From Fibrobacteria bacterium GUT77 (lineage in GTDB: Bacteria > Fibrobacterota > Chitinivibrionia > Chitinivibrionales > Chitinispirillaceae), in contig LIUJ01000184.1 of the NCBI GenBank assembly GCA_001462255.1, positions 1 to 6,993 of the forward strand: DNA of 6,993 nucleotides, written 5' to 3'. Below, one piece after another: positions 1 to 6,857 of the stretch. How positions within the stretch are numbered: position 1 is the stretch's first letter; the number at the start of each line of letters is the position of its first letter. Below the pieces are notes generated by a model. That model did not search any database. It was not told where the DNA came from and saw only the letters and a program-made list of their open reading frames with translations. The position numbers were made by a program, and so were the translations under genes.

Positions 1-1
1 A

Positions 2-3000
2 GCCATGCTGCTGAACGGCGGCGCTAGCGTCGCAAGCGGCGATTACCAGCTGGAAGTAAGGGCGCGGGGCAGGGACGAAAGAACAACCGAGCCGCCGTAT
101 GTATGGCAGTTTACGATTGACAACGCCGCGCCGGCCCTTGTTATCAACGACTTCCCCGACGCTTCAAAACTGCCGTATACCGTTACCAATGTCGCTCCGG
201 ACAGGTGGAAGACTACCGGGGGCCAGAAAATATATACGGCCCCCACGCAGAGGATTCAGGGGCTTGTCAAAGACGCCCACAGCAATCTTAAAAACGCGCA
301 GATTTTATTACAGCGGTATGATTATACCAACGGCGTCTGGAGTACTTACTATACTTTCCCGACAACCAGTCCGGCCGCCGCGGGTAATTGGCTGGATACT
401 TCGGAAGTCTGGAACGAATTGCTGGCCCCGACTGACACGACGCGGGAAAAAATCGTAGACGTAACGTTAGGCGACATTGCCGGCCTTACCGACGGCCTGT
501 ACCGGGCGCGCCTGCGGGCCGCCGATTCGGCGTATATAAACGGCACCTCCCTGTGGCCGGCCGCAAGCGGCAATACCGTTGACGGTCATCCCGTATATTC
601 CGATTATTATTACTTCTTCTACGCGCCGACAGCGCCGTTCATCGCGTTCACCGGCGACACTACGCAGACGCTCTTCTCCGCGGCGATTCAAAACGGAATC
701 TTAACGTTTACAGGAGAGGCGAAAACATTTAACGGCTATAAGAATCTAACGGTAACCGTTCAAAGAACCGGAAAACCCGACCGTACCGTAACCGTCAATT
801 CTACCGTTAACTCGGCCGACTGGAACCGCGACTGGGCATGGACCGCCGACGTGGACGATTTCCCCACAACCACCGGTCCCGAGGCGGACGGTTCCTACAA
901 ACTTATATTTACCGTAATAGATTTGGCGAACAGGACCTTCTCCGCAAACCGCACCATAGCCCTGGACAATACGCCGCCGACCGGCAAATTCACAGCGCCG
1001 GATCTTCTGCCCCTGGCCGCGTTTACCGGCAATCCGCCCGCGCCCGAGCATTACTATAAAGACGCTAACGGAAATATAATATCCAGCGAGACCTTCTTCG
1101 GCGGCGAGGACGCCGTTATTAAGGGAACCGCCGAGGATTCCAACGGCGTGGCGGGCATATGGTTTCATCTGGGTTATACCGGGAACGTGGCGCCCGGTGG
1201 AACCGCGACCGCGCCGACCAAAGCCGAGGTAATGGCGCTTGTAGGGGTTACAAACGATATAGGCGGTACCGTCAACAACGGTAAGTTTGACGACGCGGCA
1301 AAAGGCATTGGTACGGGCGCCGACAGCGCGTGGTTTAAGTACACCAATGAAGCCGGGTATCCCAAGCCCGATCTAAACGGTACCGCCGGTTTCTTCGAGT
1401 ACCCCGCAAGTATTCTGCTCTATGACTGGGAATTAAAGGTTACGTCGGTTAAAGACTTAAAAAAATACACCGCGGACGGCATAAACGTCAAAGGTCGTTT
1501 TTATAACGGCGGTTCGAACAGGACCATGGCCCATCTGGTTAATATTGACGGCCTGACCGCCGCCTACAGGAAGAACGGCCTGTACTGTATTCCCGTTTGG
1601 ATACGCGTGGCGGATACGGCCGGCAACGTAGCCTACTTCCAGCAGGATATATGGGTATACCCCAACGGCGACTATCCGACCAACGCCATTACCAACCCGA
1701 CCCGCCCGGACAACCCGACAAACAACGTCATCCCGCAGGGGCCGGCTACCGGCGACAACAGCTGGGTAAGGGGCGGTACGATTGCCTTTGACGGCATAGC
1801 CAGCGACAACGTCAACGTAAAAAGCGTTATCTACCGCGTGCGCGCGGATAATAAACCGTCCACCGGTGACGCTAACGATTCGTGGGCTAAAGACGCGCCG
1901 TCCCTTAGCCAAATCATTCGTCCTTCTGCGGGAACGGAGTTTACACAAGGGAATTTCCCGGACCAGTGGAATATATTTACAAACTACTTTGGTACGCAGG
2001 CGACATCCGTAACCGACACTAACGGCTGGTATATCGCTACGGTGGAAGGGGCGGACGCTACGGGCAAGAACAAGTCCTGGGGCTTCAATATCAACGCCAA
2101 CGACGAATTTAACAGGGAAGGTTCGCACGGCGGCGCTTCTCTTACGACTATAAATCCCATAAGGGATTGGGGATTCCGCGCGGCATCTGGAGCGGGGGCC
2201 AATGACACAATCCGCGTGTATGTGGAAATACTGGTATTTGACGGTAAATCTTCAATTGTCGCCCCTCCCGATCCCTGGCACTATATGAGCCTTGGCGATA
2301 ACGTCTATCCTTCCGTTACGGCAAAACCCGACGTCGCGATCTTCTACCTGAGTTCCACGGCCCCGAGTATCACCGGCAGGAAGCTCAGCAGGGTCGACGC
2401 GATTGCGGCTAACGCGACGGGCGCTCCGCAAGGTACCACCGATCCCGTTTATCCCCCCGACCCGGATTCCGACCTTGACGGTAAATACATAAATTATACG
2501 AACAACATGACCCGCAGCGGTAAATTTGCCGTGCGGATGAAGCTAAACGGCAACGGCAAGAGTATAAAACGCGTCAGCGTAAGCCTGCCGGGCGAAGGGG
2601 GCCAGAACGGCCACGCCAATCTGGCGCTCTTCAGGGACGCGTGGCTTAACGGTACAAGTTCTAATCTGCCCGGCGTAAGATTTGCGGCTAACGGAACGTC
2701 TGCCCTGACTACTACTCAGGGTGTCGCGCAGTCGTTCTATCTGTACTACGCTTTTGACACCGCCCTGACAAAGACCGACTACGACGCCAAAGACGGCGCC
2801 GCTTTCGCGCCGGTTATGAAAGGGAACTGGCGGTACACCGGCGGCAAATACACGATAGAAGTGCGCCTGTACGACACCTCGGACGCGATGACCTCTTTCC
2901 GCTTCGAAGTGGGCATAGACAACTTCGCGCCGCTGGAAGACCGCAGGGTTATATCGAACACAAAGGTTGCCGGCACCAACCAGACCTTTATGGGCCGCAT

Positions 3001-6000
3001 ATACGATTATTACGGGCAGGATTCCAACCCGCAGCCGGGCTATTTCTCGGTAGACAGGGTTTACGCGTGGTTTACCAAAGACCCAAGCGGCACGAGCCGG
3101 TATGTTGACATGTCGAACGCTTCTACAACGGTAACTCCTCCGACAACGCCTATACAGGCGTATAAGAACAGGGGCGGCGATGTATTTACCTATGCCTCCA
3201 ATACAAACGACGTAACGCGAATCGACGAGCTTACCGACGGCACGGGCGGTACCGTGAATTCCAGGGGAACCTCCGGTTCATATTCCTATCCTACGCCCGG
3301 CGCCGGAGACGCAAGCAATAATTATGTAAAGGTTATTAACGAGGCTAACGCCGCTGTCGGGGCCAACAAGATGATATGGCAGCCGATCACCGCCGGGCGT
3401 TCCATCCTGTGGAATTTCAGCATGGATACCAACAATCTGCCCGACGGCCCGATATACCTTAACTACATCGTCGTGGACGGGGCTGGCAACGCGAGCATAT
3501 ACCAGCAGAAGATGACGGTTATGAACCATTACCCGGTAATAACCGACATAACCCTGTACACGGATAATACGGGCCGGGGCGCCGTGTATACGTCGGACGC
3601 CAGAATCGACCGCATGGTTCCCGATTCCCTGCCGGAAGGTTACCTGAATACGGGCTTTATCTCCAAAAACGAGTATTTGGGCTTTAAGGTGACGACCGTG
3701 TCGGGCAACGGCGCTCTGCACTACAGCGTCCAGTACGTTACGCGGGATTTAGTTACGCTTACCCAGGCCAACCTCGAGGCTATAGCGAAGGACGCGGTCG
3801 GAACTTCGTCAACTCCCCCGACTAAAACATATAGTACCATATACACCATAGCCGACACGGGCAACATGGGCGACGCCATGTGGGCCACCCTGATGGATGT
3901 GCCCAAAGTAAACGCGACTAAGGGCATGAGTTTCGCCTTTAAGGCCAAGCCGGAAAACTTCCCCGGTCCGGTGCCGGGACCGGCTTCGCCCGACTATACC
4001 GCCACGGTCTGGCGTTATAAGCAAGTGGGGACCCTGAAGAAGACGCCTTCCGGCACCGGCGCGGTTGTTGACGATGCCGACGCCCCGCATGATTTCAGGT
4101 TCTCGGGTACCGATTTCGGAAACGGTGCCGGTCAGATACCAGAAAAATTGGGCAGCTATCCGAATAACGAGGGCGGCACAAACAATCCCTCTAATACGGC
4201 TTTCTTCCTTATTAAGGTATACGATTCTGTTACGGGGACCGAACCCGGTTACGGCGAGGACGACCAGCTTTACGACGCCGTGGTAGTGGGCACAAACGTC
4301 TATTTGAACGACACGACGAAGCCCGTAGTGCGGATGTACGATTTGAACCCCTACACCGAGATAGCGGTGGTCGGGAACAATATCGGGGACGCGAATAAAA
4401 ACATGACGATTCGCAACGCCGCCGATCCCGCGGACATAGGCAGTAACATAATCCGCGGCGGATTATTCAATACCAATACCGCGCGCGAACCGGTAAAATC
4501 GGGCTACATCGAGCCGCATAACGGTTCTTATGCCCTGACCCCCAAAAACAGCGCCTTTAGCATCAGCAGCATAGGCGGAAGTACGGCGCAAACGGGGGTT
4601 ACGGTTACGGATTTCCAGAAGGTATCGGACGACGATCAGGTAACAACCGACGGCGGTACCCTTGACAAAGTCAGCGGCAGAATCATACTGCGCGGCGTAG
4701 CGTGGGACGACCAGCTGATTGACGAAGTATGGATTCAAATAGGCGGCGACAGCCCTAAGAACATTCTCAAACTGCTGTATGCGGATCCGGCCACAGGCGA
4801 GGCCCTGGCAAGCCAGAGTAACCCGCCGGCAACCGCCGTCTATAAAATGGTGAGGCCTAATACCGGCGTAAACGCCTTTGCCGTGGAAACGCTCCATTGG
4901 AAGACCGGCCACACCGTCGAGTGGGCCTATGTCTGGGACACGGAAACGGAACCTTCCGGCAGGACGGGCGGCGGTCCTTCTGCCGCAGCCTATCCCTCAG
5001 GCGTGCCCGTACAGGTGTATGTCAAAGACAGTAACGGCAAATTGTACAGCAACAGTCCTACGGGCGCGGCACCCGGTAACGATTACGTGACAACGGACAA
5101 CAATACCAACACGTTCCGCAACCAGTTAAACGTAGACATAGTGCCCTACATAACCGGCTTTCAGAGGGAAACGCCCAAATTTACCACCAAACGCTCTTTG
5201 CAGGGCTGGTACAGCTTCTATCAGGGCGAAGCCAATATCGCGCTTTTGGGTTATAACTTCGGCCAGTCGTCCGTGGCCGTTAGTATAGACAGCGGGACAA
5301 GCGGCGGTACGAATACGAATATGACTTCGGTTACATATAACGCCGTTAACGCAACGGGTGTCCCCGATAACGTCAAAGGCCGCTTCTCCTTTACCGTGCC
5401 GGCAACGGCGGTCAGCGGCAGGTTAAACGTAACGGTCAACAGTACGCCGGCGTATAACCATACCAGCAAACACGCGACCAAGTCATGGAACAGGGAATAC
5501 AACGACTACACCCCCGGCTCCGATTTATGGATCAACAAGCCCCACGCCCATATCTGGCAGACTACTCAAAACACTAGCAACCCGCGAACCTACATGGGTG
5601 AATTGGGCGGCACTTACGACAGCAGGGGTCTTAACTCTCCGGGCATGGCGCTGGAATATACCGGCCCGGGTACGCTCCACGGCACTTGGGCGGTTTACGG
5701 CGAAGGCGACGTGCGCTACGGGACTAATACTAATTCTTCCAACCGGGTGCGGGGTGGAAATACCGACCCCTATACCGGGCCTGATATAAGTATTTACAAC
5801 GGCGGCGGCGCGTCCGCGGCTAATATAGGGTTTTGTTACCAGTATGACGGCGGGCCGAGCCTTTTGGTTAAATCATCAACCGCTGATGGTAATGGTGCCG
5901 AGTTATATACAAGCAGCGGTACTCATCCTACCCAGCGTTGGCAAAACATAAGGATAAGCAAAGCCGCCGCAAACGGTTCGGGTACTGACAATGTCGGCAG

Positions 6001-6832
6001 AATTTATATGACCACCTATGACGCTGAAAACAGAAGTCTGAGGTATGACACAAGGGACGGTACTGCCAATTCCAGCGCGGTTATTGACGGAGGAACCGCG
6101 ACTAGCAACGCCGGCCAGTTCAGCGCGGTAGATTATGACGGCACCGGCCCGATTATCGCCTACTATGACCAGAGCAACGATACCGTCCGCGTCGCTCTTG
6201 GAGCGAACACGGCCGGCAGCAGCTTTAACCGGTATGATTTGTTACCGCAAAGCAATCCCCTGTATCGCGGCTCCGGCAAGTATGTTAGCATTAAGGTAGA
6301 CAGGAGCAACGGCATACATATTGCCTTCTACAACAGCGTCTACAAAAGCGTGGTGTATTACTATGCCGCAAACAGAACCTATATATCCAACGGTACCATT
6401 CCCAATTCCGGCGCCAATGTTAAGGTTTACACCGTTGACAATGTTACAACCGGCGGCGTCTGGACGGACATATCGGTACGCGACGACGGCGGCTCCCAAA
6501 TTCTGCCCTGGATTGTCTACGGCGACAGTTCCCGCACCGACAACTATGACGGCGTGCGCGTGGCTTACCTGAGCGCCGCCAACAATACCGGCATACAATT
6601 CACCGGAGCGCTCAAGTGCCCGGTCACAGGCGCGGACATTACCGGCTGGGAAGCCCTGACCATGCCGGCGAATTATAAGGTAAACAACGATCGCCTTAAC
6701 ATCGAAGCCTGGCCCCCGACGGTCCGCGGCGGAACGCTCGGTACCGCGCCCGGCTGGAACGCGGCAATCGGCTACGCCAGCGATATGTTCCGCGTCGGCT
6801 ATTTCTATTATCCGACATATAAAGGGTACTAG
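2..6832 (+). CDS. Giant modular surface protein: Ig-like array, TIG-like domain, C-terminal beta-propeller (5' partial)
   Basis: The frame is open from base 2 to the TAG at 6830-6832. The first ATG (position 5) is unlikely to be the real start: no ribosome binding site or signal peptide is visible, and its first 40 residues read as the end of an Ig-like domain (GDYQLEVRA, then FTIDN at 36-40). The gene therefore begins upstream. Counting from that ATG (2275 residues), Ig-like units run to about 1713, a TIG-like domain follows (1714-1818), then a linker, and then seven propeller-like repeats (1878-2269). The protein is rich in Gly, Thr, Asn, Asp and Tyr and has only three cysteines (528, 1944, 2205), as in many exported proteins. 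No catalytic motif, membrane segment, LPXTG anchor or C-terminal barrel is seen, so any secretion or anchoring signal should lie in the missing N-terminus. Role inferred from architecture: adhesion or binding of extracellular ligands, perhaps glycans. The family resemblance to large treponemal surface proteins is from memory and not proven. Confidence 0.93.
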   Translation, partial: AMLLNGGASVASGDYQLEVRARGRDERTTEPPYVWQFTIDNAAPALVINDFPDASKLPYTVTNVAPDRWKTTGGQKIYTAPTQRIQGLVKDAHSNLKNAQILLQRYDYTNGVWSTYYTFPTTSPAAAGNWLDTSEVWNELLAPTDTTREKIVDVTLGDIAGLTDGLYRARLRAADSAYINGTSLWPAASGNTVDGHPVYSDYYYFFYAPTAPFIAFTGDTTQTLFSAAIQNGILTFTGEAKTFNGYKNLTVTVQRTGKPDRTVTVNSTVNSADWNRDWAWTADVDDFPTTTGPEADGSYKLIFTVIDLANRTFSANRTIALDNTPPTGKFTAPDLLPLAAFTGNPPAPEHYYKDANGNIISSETFFGGEDAVIKGTAEDSNGVAGIWFHLGYTGNVAPGGTATAPTKAEVMALVGVTNDIGGTVNNGKFDDAAKGIGTGADSAWFKYTNEAGYPKPDLNGTAGFFEYPASILLYDWELKVTSVKDLKKYTADGINVKGRFYNGGSNRTMAHLVNIDGLTAAYRKNGLYCIPVWIRVADTAGNVAYFQQDIWVYPNGDYPTNAITNPTRPDNPTNNVIPQGPATGDNSWVRGGTIAFDGIASDNVNVKSVIYRVRADNKPSTGDANDSWAKDAPSLSQIIRPSAGTEFTQGNFPDQWNIFTNYFGTQATSVTDTNGWYIATVEGADATGKNKSWGFNINANDEFNREGSHGGASLTTINPIRDWGFRAASGAGANDTIRVYVEILVFDGKSSIVAPPDPWHYMSLGDNVYPSVTAKPDVAIFYLSSTAPSITGRKLSRVDAIAANATGAPQGTTDPVYPPDPDSDLDGKYINYTNNMTRSGKFAVRMKLNGNGKSIKRVSVSLPGEGGQNGHANLALFRDAWLNGTSSNLPGVRFAANGTSALTTTQGVAQSFYLYYAFDTALTKTDYDAKDGAAFAPVMKGNWRYTGGKYTIEVRLYDTSDAMTSFRFEVGIDNFAPLEDRRVISNTKVAGTNQTFMGRIYDYYGQDSNPQPGYFSVDRVYAWFTKDPSGTSRYVDMSNASTTVTPPTTPIQAYKNRGGDVFTYASNTNDVTRIDELTDGTGGTVNSRGTSGSYSYPTPGAGDASNNYVKVINEANAAVGANKMIWQPITAGRSILWNFSMDTNNLPDGPIYLNYIVVDGAGNASIYQQKMTVMNHYPVITDITLYTDNTGRGAVYTSDARIDRMVPDSLPEGYLNTGFISKNEYLGFKVTTVSGNGALHYSVQYVTRDLVTLTQANLEAIAKDAVGTSSTPPTKTYSTIYTIADTGNMGDAMWATLMDVPKVNATKGMSFAFKAKPENFPGPVPGPASPDYTATVWRYKQVGTLKKTPSGTGAVVDDADAPHDFRFSGTDFGNGAGQIPEKLGSYPNNEGGTNNPSNTAFFLIKVYDSVTGTEPGYGEDDQLYDAVVVGTNVYLNDTTKPVVRMYDLNPYTEIAVVGNNIGDANKNMTIRNAADPADIGSNIIRGGLFNTNTAREPVKSGYIEPHNGSYALTPKNSAFSISSIGGSTAQTGVTVTDFQKVSDDDQVTTDGGTLDKVSGRIILRGVAWDDQLIDEVWIQIGGDSPKNILKLLYADPATGEALASQSNPPATAVYKMVRPNTGVNAFAVETLHWKTGHTVEWAYVWDTETEPSGRTGGGPSAAAYPSGVPVQVYVKDSNGKLYSNSPTGAAPGNDYVTTDNNTNTFRNQLNVDIVPYITGFQRETPKFTTKRSLQGWYSFYQGEANIALLGYNFGQSSVAVSIDSGTSGGTNTNMTSVTYNAVNATGVPDNVKGRFSFTVPATAVSGRLNVTVNSTPAYNHTSKHATKSWNREYNDYTPGSDLWINKPHAHIWQTTQNTSNPRTYMGELGGTYDSRGLNSPGMALEYTGPGTLHGTWAVYGEGDVRYGTNTNSSNRVRGGNTDPYTGPDISIYNGGGASAANIGFCYQYDGGPSLLVKSSTADGNGAELYTSSGTHPTQRWQNIRISKAAANGSGTDNVGRIYMTTYDAENRSLRYDTRDGTANSSAVIDGGTATSNAGQFSAVDYDGTGPIIAYYDQSNDTVRVALGANTAGSSFNRYDLLPQSNPLYRGSGKYVSIKVDRSNGIHIAFYNSVYKSVVYYYAANRTYISNGTIPNSGANVKVYTVDNVTTGGVWTDISVRDDGGSQILPWIVYGDSSRTDNYDGVRVAYLSAANNTGIQFTGALKCPVTGADITGWEALTMPANYKVNNDRLNIEAWPPTVRGGTLGTAPGWNAAIGYASDMFRVGYFYYPTYKGY
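2459..2482 (+). other. Possible Ca2+-binding acidic loop (DPDSDLDG)
   Basis: Residues 819-826 of the giant protein read D-P-D-S-D-L-D-G, matching the D-x-D-x-D-G core of EF-hand-like and thrombospondin type 3 calcium loops. It lies at the start of the fifth Ig-like unit, just before the strand GKFAVRMKL, after a Pro-rich stretch (VYPP). Calcium commonly stiffens linkers between tandem Ig-like or cadherin-like domains in large adhesins. It is a single copy and no flanking helices are evident, so metal binding is a suggestion only. Confidence 0.4.
3963..3983 (+). repeat. GC-rich inverted repeat inside the giant gene
   Basis: CCGGTCC at 3963-3969 is the exact reverse complement of GGACCGG at 3977-3983, giving a 7-bp GC-rich stem with a 7-base loop. 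It falls in codons for a Pro/Gly linker (PGPVPGPA, residues 1320-1327). No U-run follows, so it is not a terminator. It is probably a by-product of alternating Pro and Gly codons. Confidence 0.5.
5141..5458 (+). other. IPT/TIG-like Ig domain within the giant protein
   Basis: Residues about 1713-1818. The opening VPYITGF is followed by a long lead containing SLQGWYSFYQGE, then the strand ALLGYNFGQSSVAV (about 1746-1759). Its L-x-G-x-N-F-G core matches the hallmark 'I-x-G-x-x-F-G' of IPT/TIG domains. The domain closes with FTVPATAVSGRLNVTVNS (to 1813), the usual 'P-x-x-a-x-s-G-x-l-x-V-t-V' final strands. IPT/TIG domains are Ig-like folds found in cell-surface receptors and in carbohydrate-binding proteins such as SusE/F-like proteins and amylases. 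Here the domain sits between the Ig array and the propeller and could act as a rigid spacer or contribute to binding. Confidence 0.65.
5636..6811 (+). repeat. Seven C-terminal beta-propeller-like blades (protein-level repeats)
   Basis: Seven copies of a pattern 'strand with (D/S)-x-(D/x)-x-G, strand I-A-x-Y-x-D, strand V-R-x-A/Y' can be aligned by eye. The middle strands are TWAVYGEGD (1894), IGFCYQYDG (1941), IYMTTYDAE (2000), IIAYYDQSN (2050), IHIAFYNSV (2104), LPWIVYGDS (2167) and AAIGYASDM (2253). The last strands are VRYG (1903), LLVKS (1953), LRYDT (2012), VRVAL (2061), VVYYYA (2116), VRVAYLS (2184) and FRVGYFYY (2262). The step is about 50-78 residues, normal for propeller blades. Seven is the commonest blade number, and the seventh copy ends almost at the stop codon, so the domain appears complete. 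No Asp-box (S-x-D-x-G-x-T-W) is present, so this is not a classic sialidase/BNR propeller. A binding rather than catalytic role is likely but not shown. Confidence 0.65.
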
Positions 6833-6857
6833 CGTCGGGGTTCTAGCGGGGAAATTT
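6833..6857. other. 25-base gap between two convergent genes; no clear terminator
   Basis: The gap separates the TAG of the large gene from the TAA of the convergent gene. It contains a short T-run (6855-6859) but no GC-rich stem in front of it. CTAGCG occurs twice in direct orientation (6829-6834 and 6843-6848), 14 bases apart. The nearest hairpin is a weak 4-bp stem, GCCG/CGGC at 6867-6878, inside the convergent gene, with no proper U-run on either strand. Termination for both genes must use something not visible here, such as Rho or signals inside the opposing gene. Confidence 0.5.

Larger units (their letters stand above)
116..5140 (+). repeat. Array of eight irregular Ig-like domain units (protein-level repeats)
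   Basis: Two recurring motifs mark the units. Openings look like 'G-x-A-x-D-x-x-x-V': IQGLVKD (residues 84-90), FTGEA (235), IKGTAEDSNGV (372-382), FDGIASDN (595-602), FMGRIYD (995-1001), YLGFKV (1224) and LRGVAWDD (1562-1569); a weaker one is SGKFAVRM (838). Unit ends carry a Y-x-(I/V)-x-(V/L) strand followed by an Asn/Asp-Pro junction: IDNAAP (38), YAPTAP (206), LDNTPP (320), VYPNGDYP (551), SSTAP (782), IDNFAP (971), VMNHYP (1172), LNDTTKP (1434) and VPYI (1713). This junction is typical of bacterial Ig-like domains. Spacing between junctions varies from about 114 to 280 residues, so several units must hold two Ig folds or long inserted loops. The copies are diverged and not recognisable as DNA repeats, which suggests old duplications. 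Exact fold boundaries cannot be set by eye. Confidence 0.75.

Noticed and set aside
5..7. ATG at position 5 as the true start of the giant gene
   Set aside because: The frame is open upstream to the window edge, no ribosome binding site can be seen, and the sequence begins in the middle of an Ig-like domain with no signal peptide.
1457..2128. Long antisense open frame (223 codons, - strand)
   Set aside because: It lies wholly within the giant gene, and its translation is Arg/Val-rich with no recognisable domain. It is the mirror of a GC-rich coding frame.
3963..3983. Internal hairpin as a terminator or regulatory element
   Set aside because: It lies in mid-gene with no U-run, and is explained by consecutive Pro and Gly codons.
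5636..6811. Sialidase/BNR enzyme reading of the C-terminal repeats
   Set aside because: No S-x-D-x-G-x-T-W Asp-boxes and no arginine triad could be assigned, so only a propeller-like fold is proposed.
6770..6832. C-terminal anchor (LPXTG sortase motif, autotransporter barrel or type IX sorting domain)
   Set aside because: The end reads FRVGYFYYPTYKGY with no LPXTG, no hydrophobic segment with a basic tail, no final barrel strand ending in Phe, and no room for a sorting domain after blade 7.
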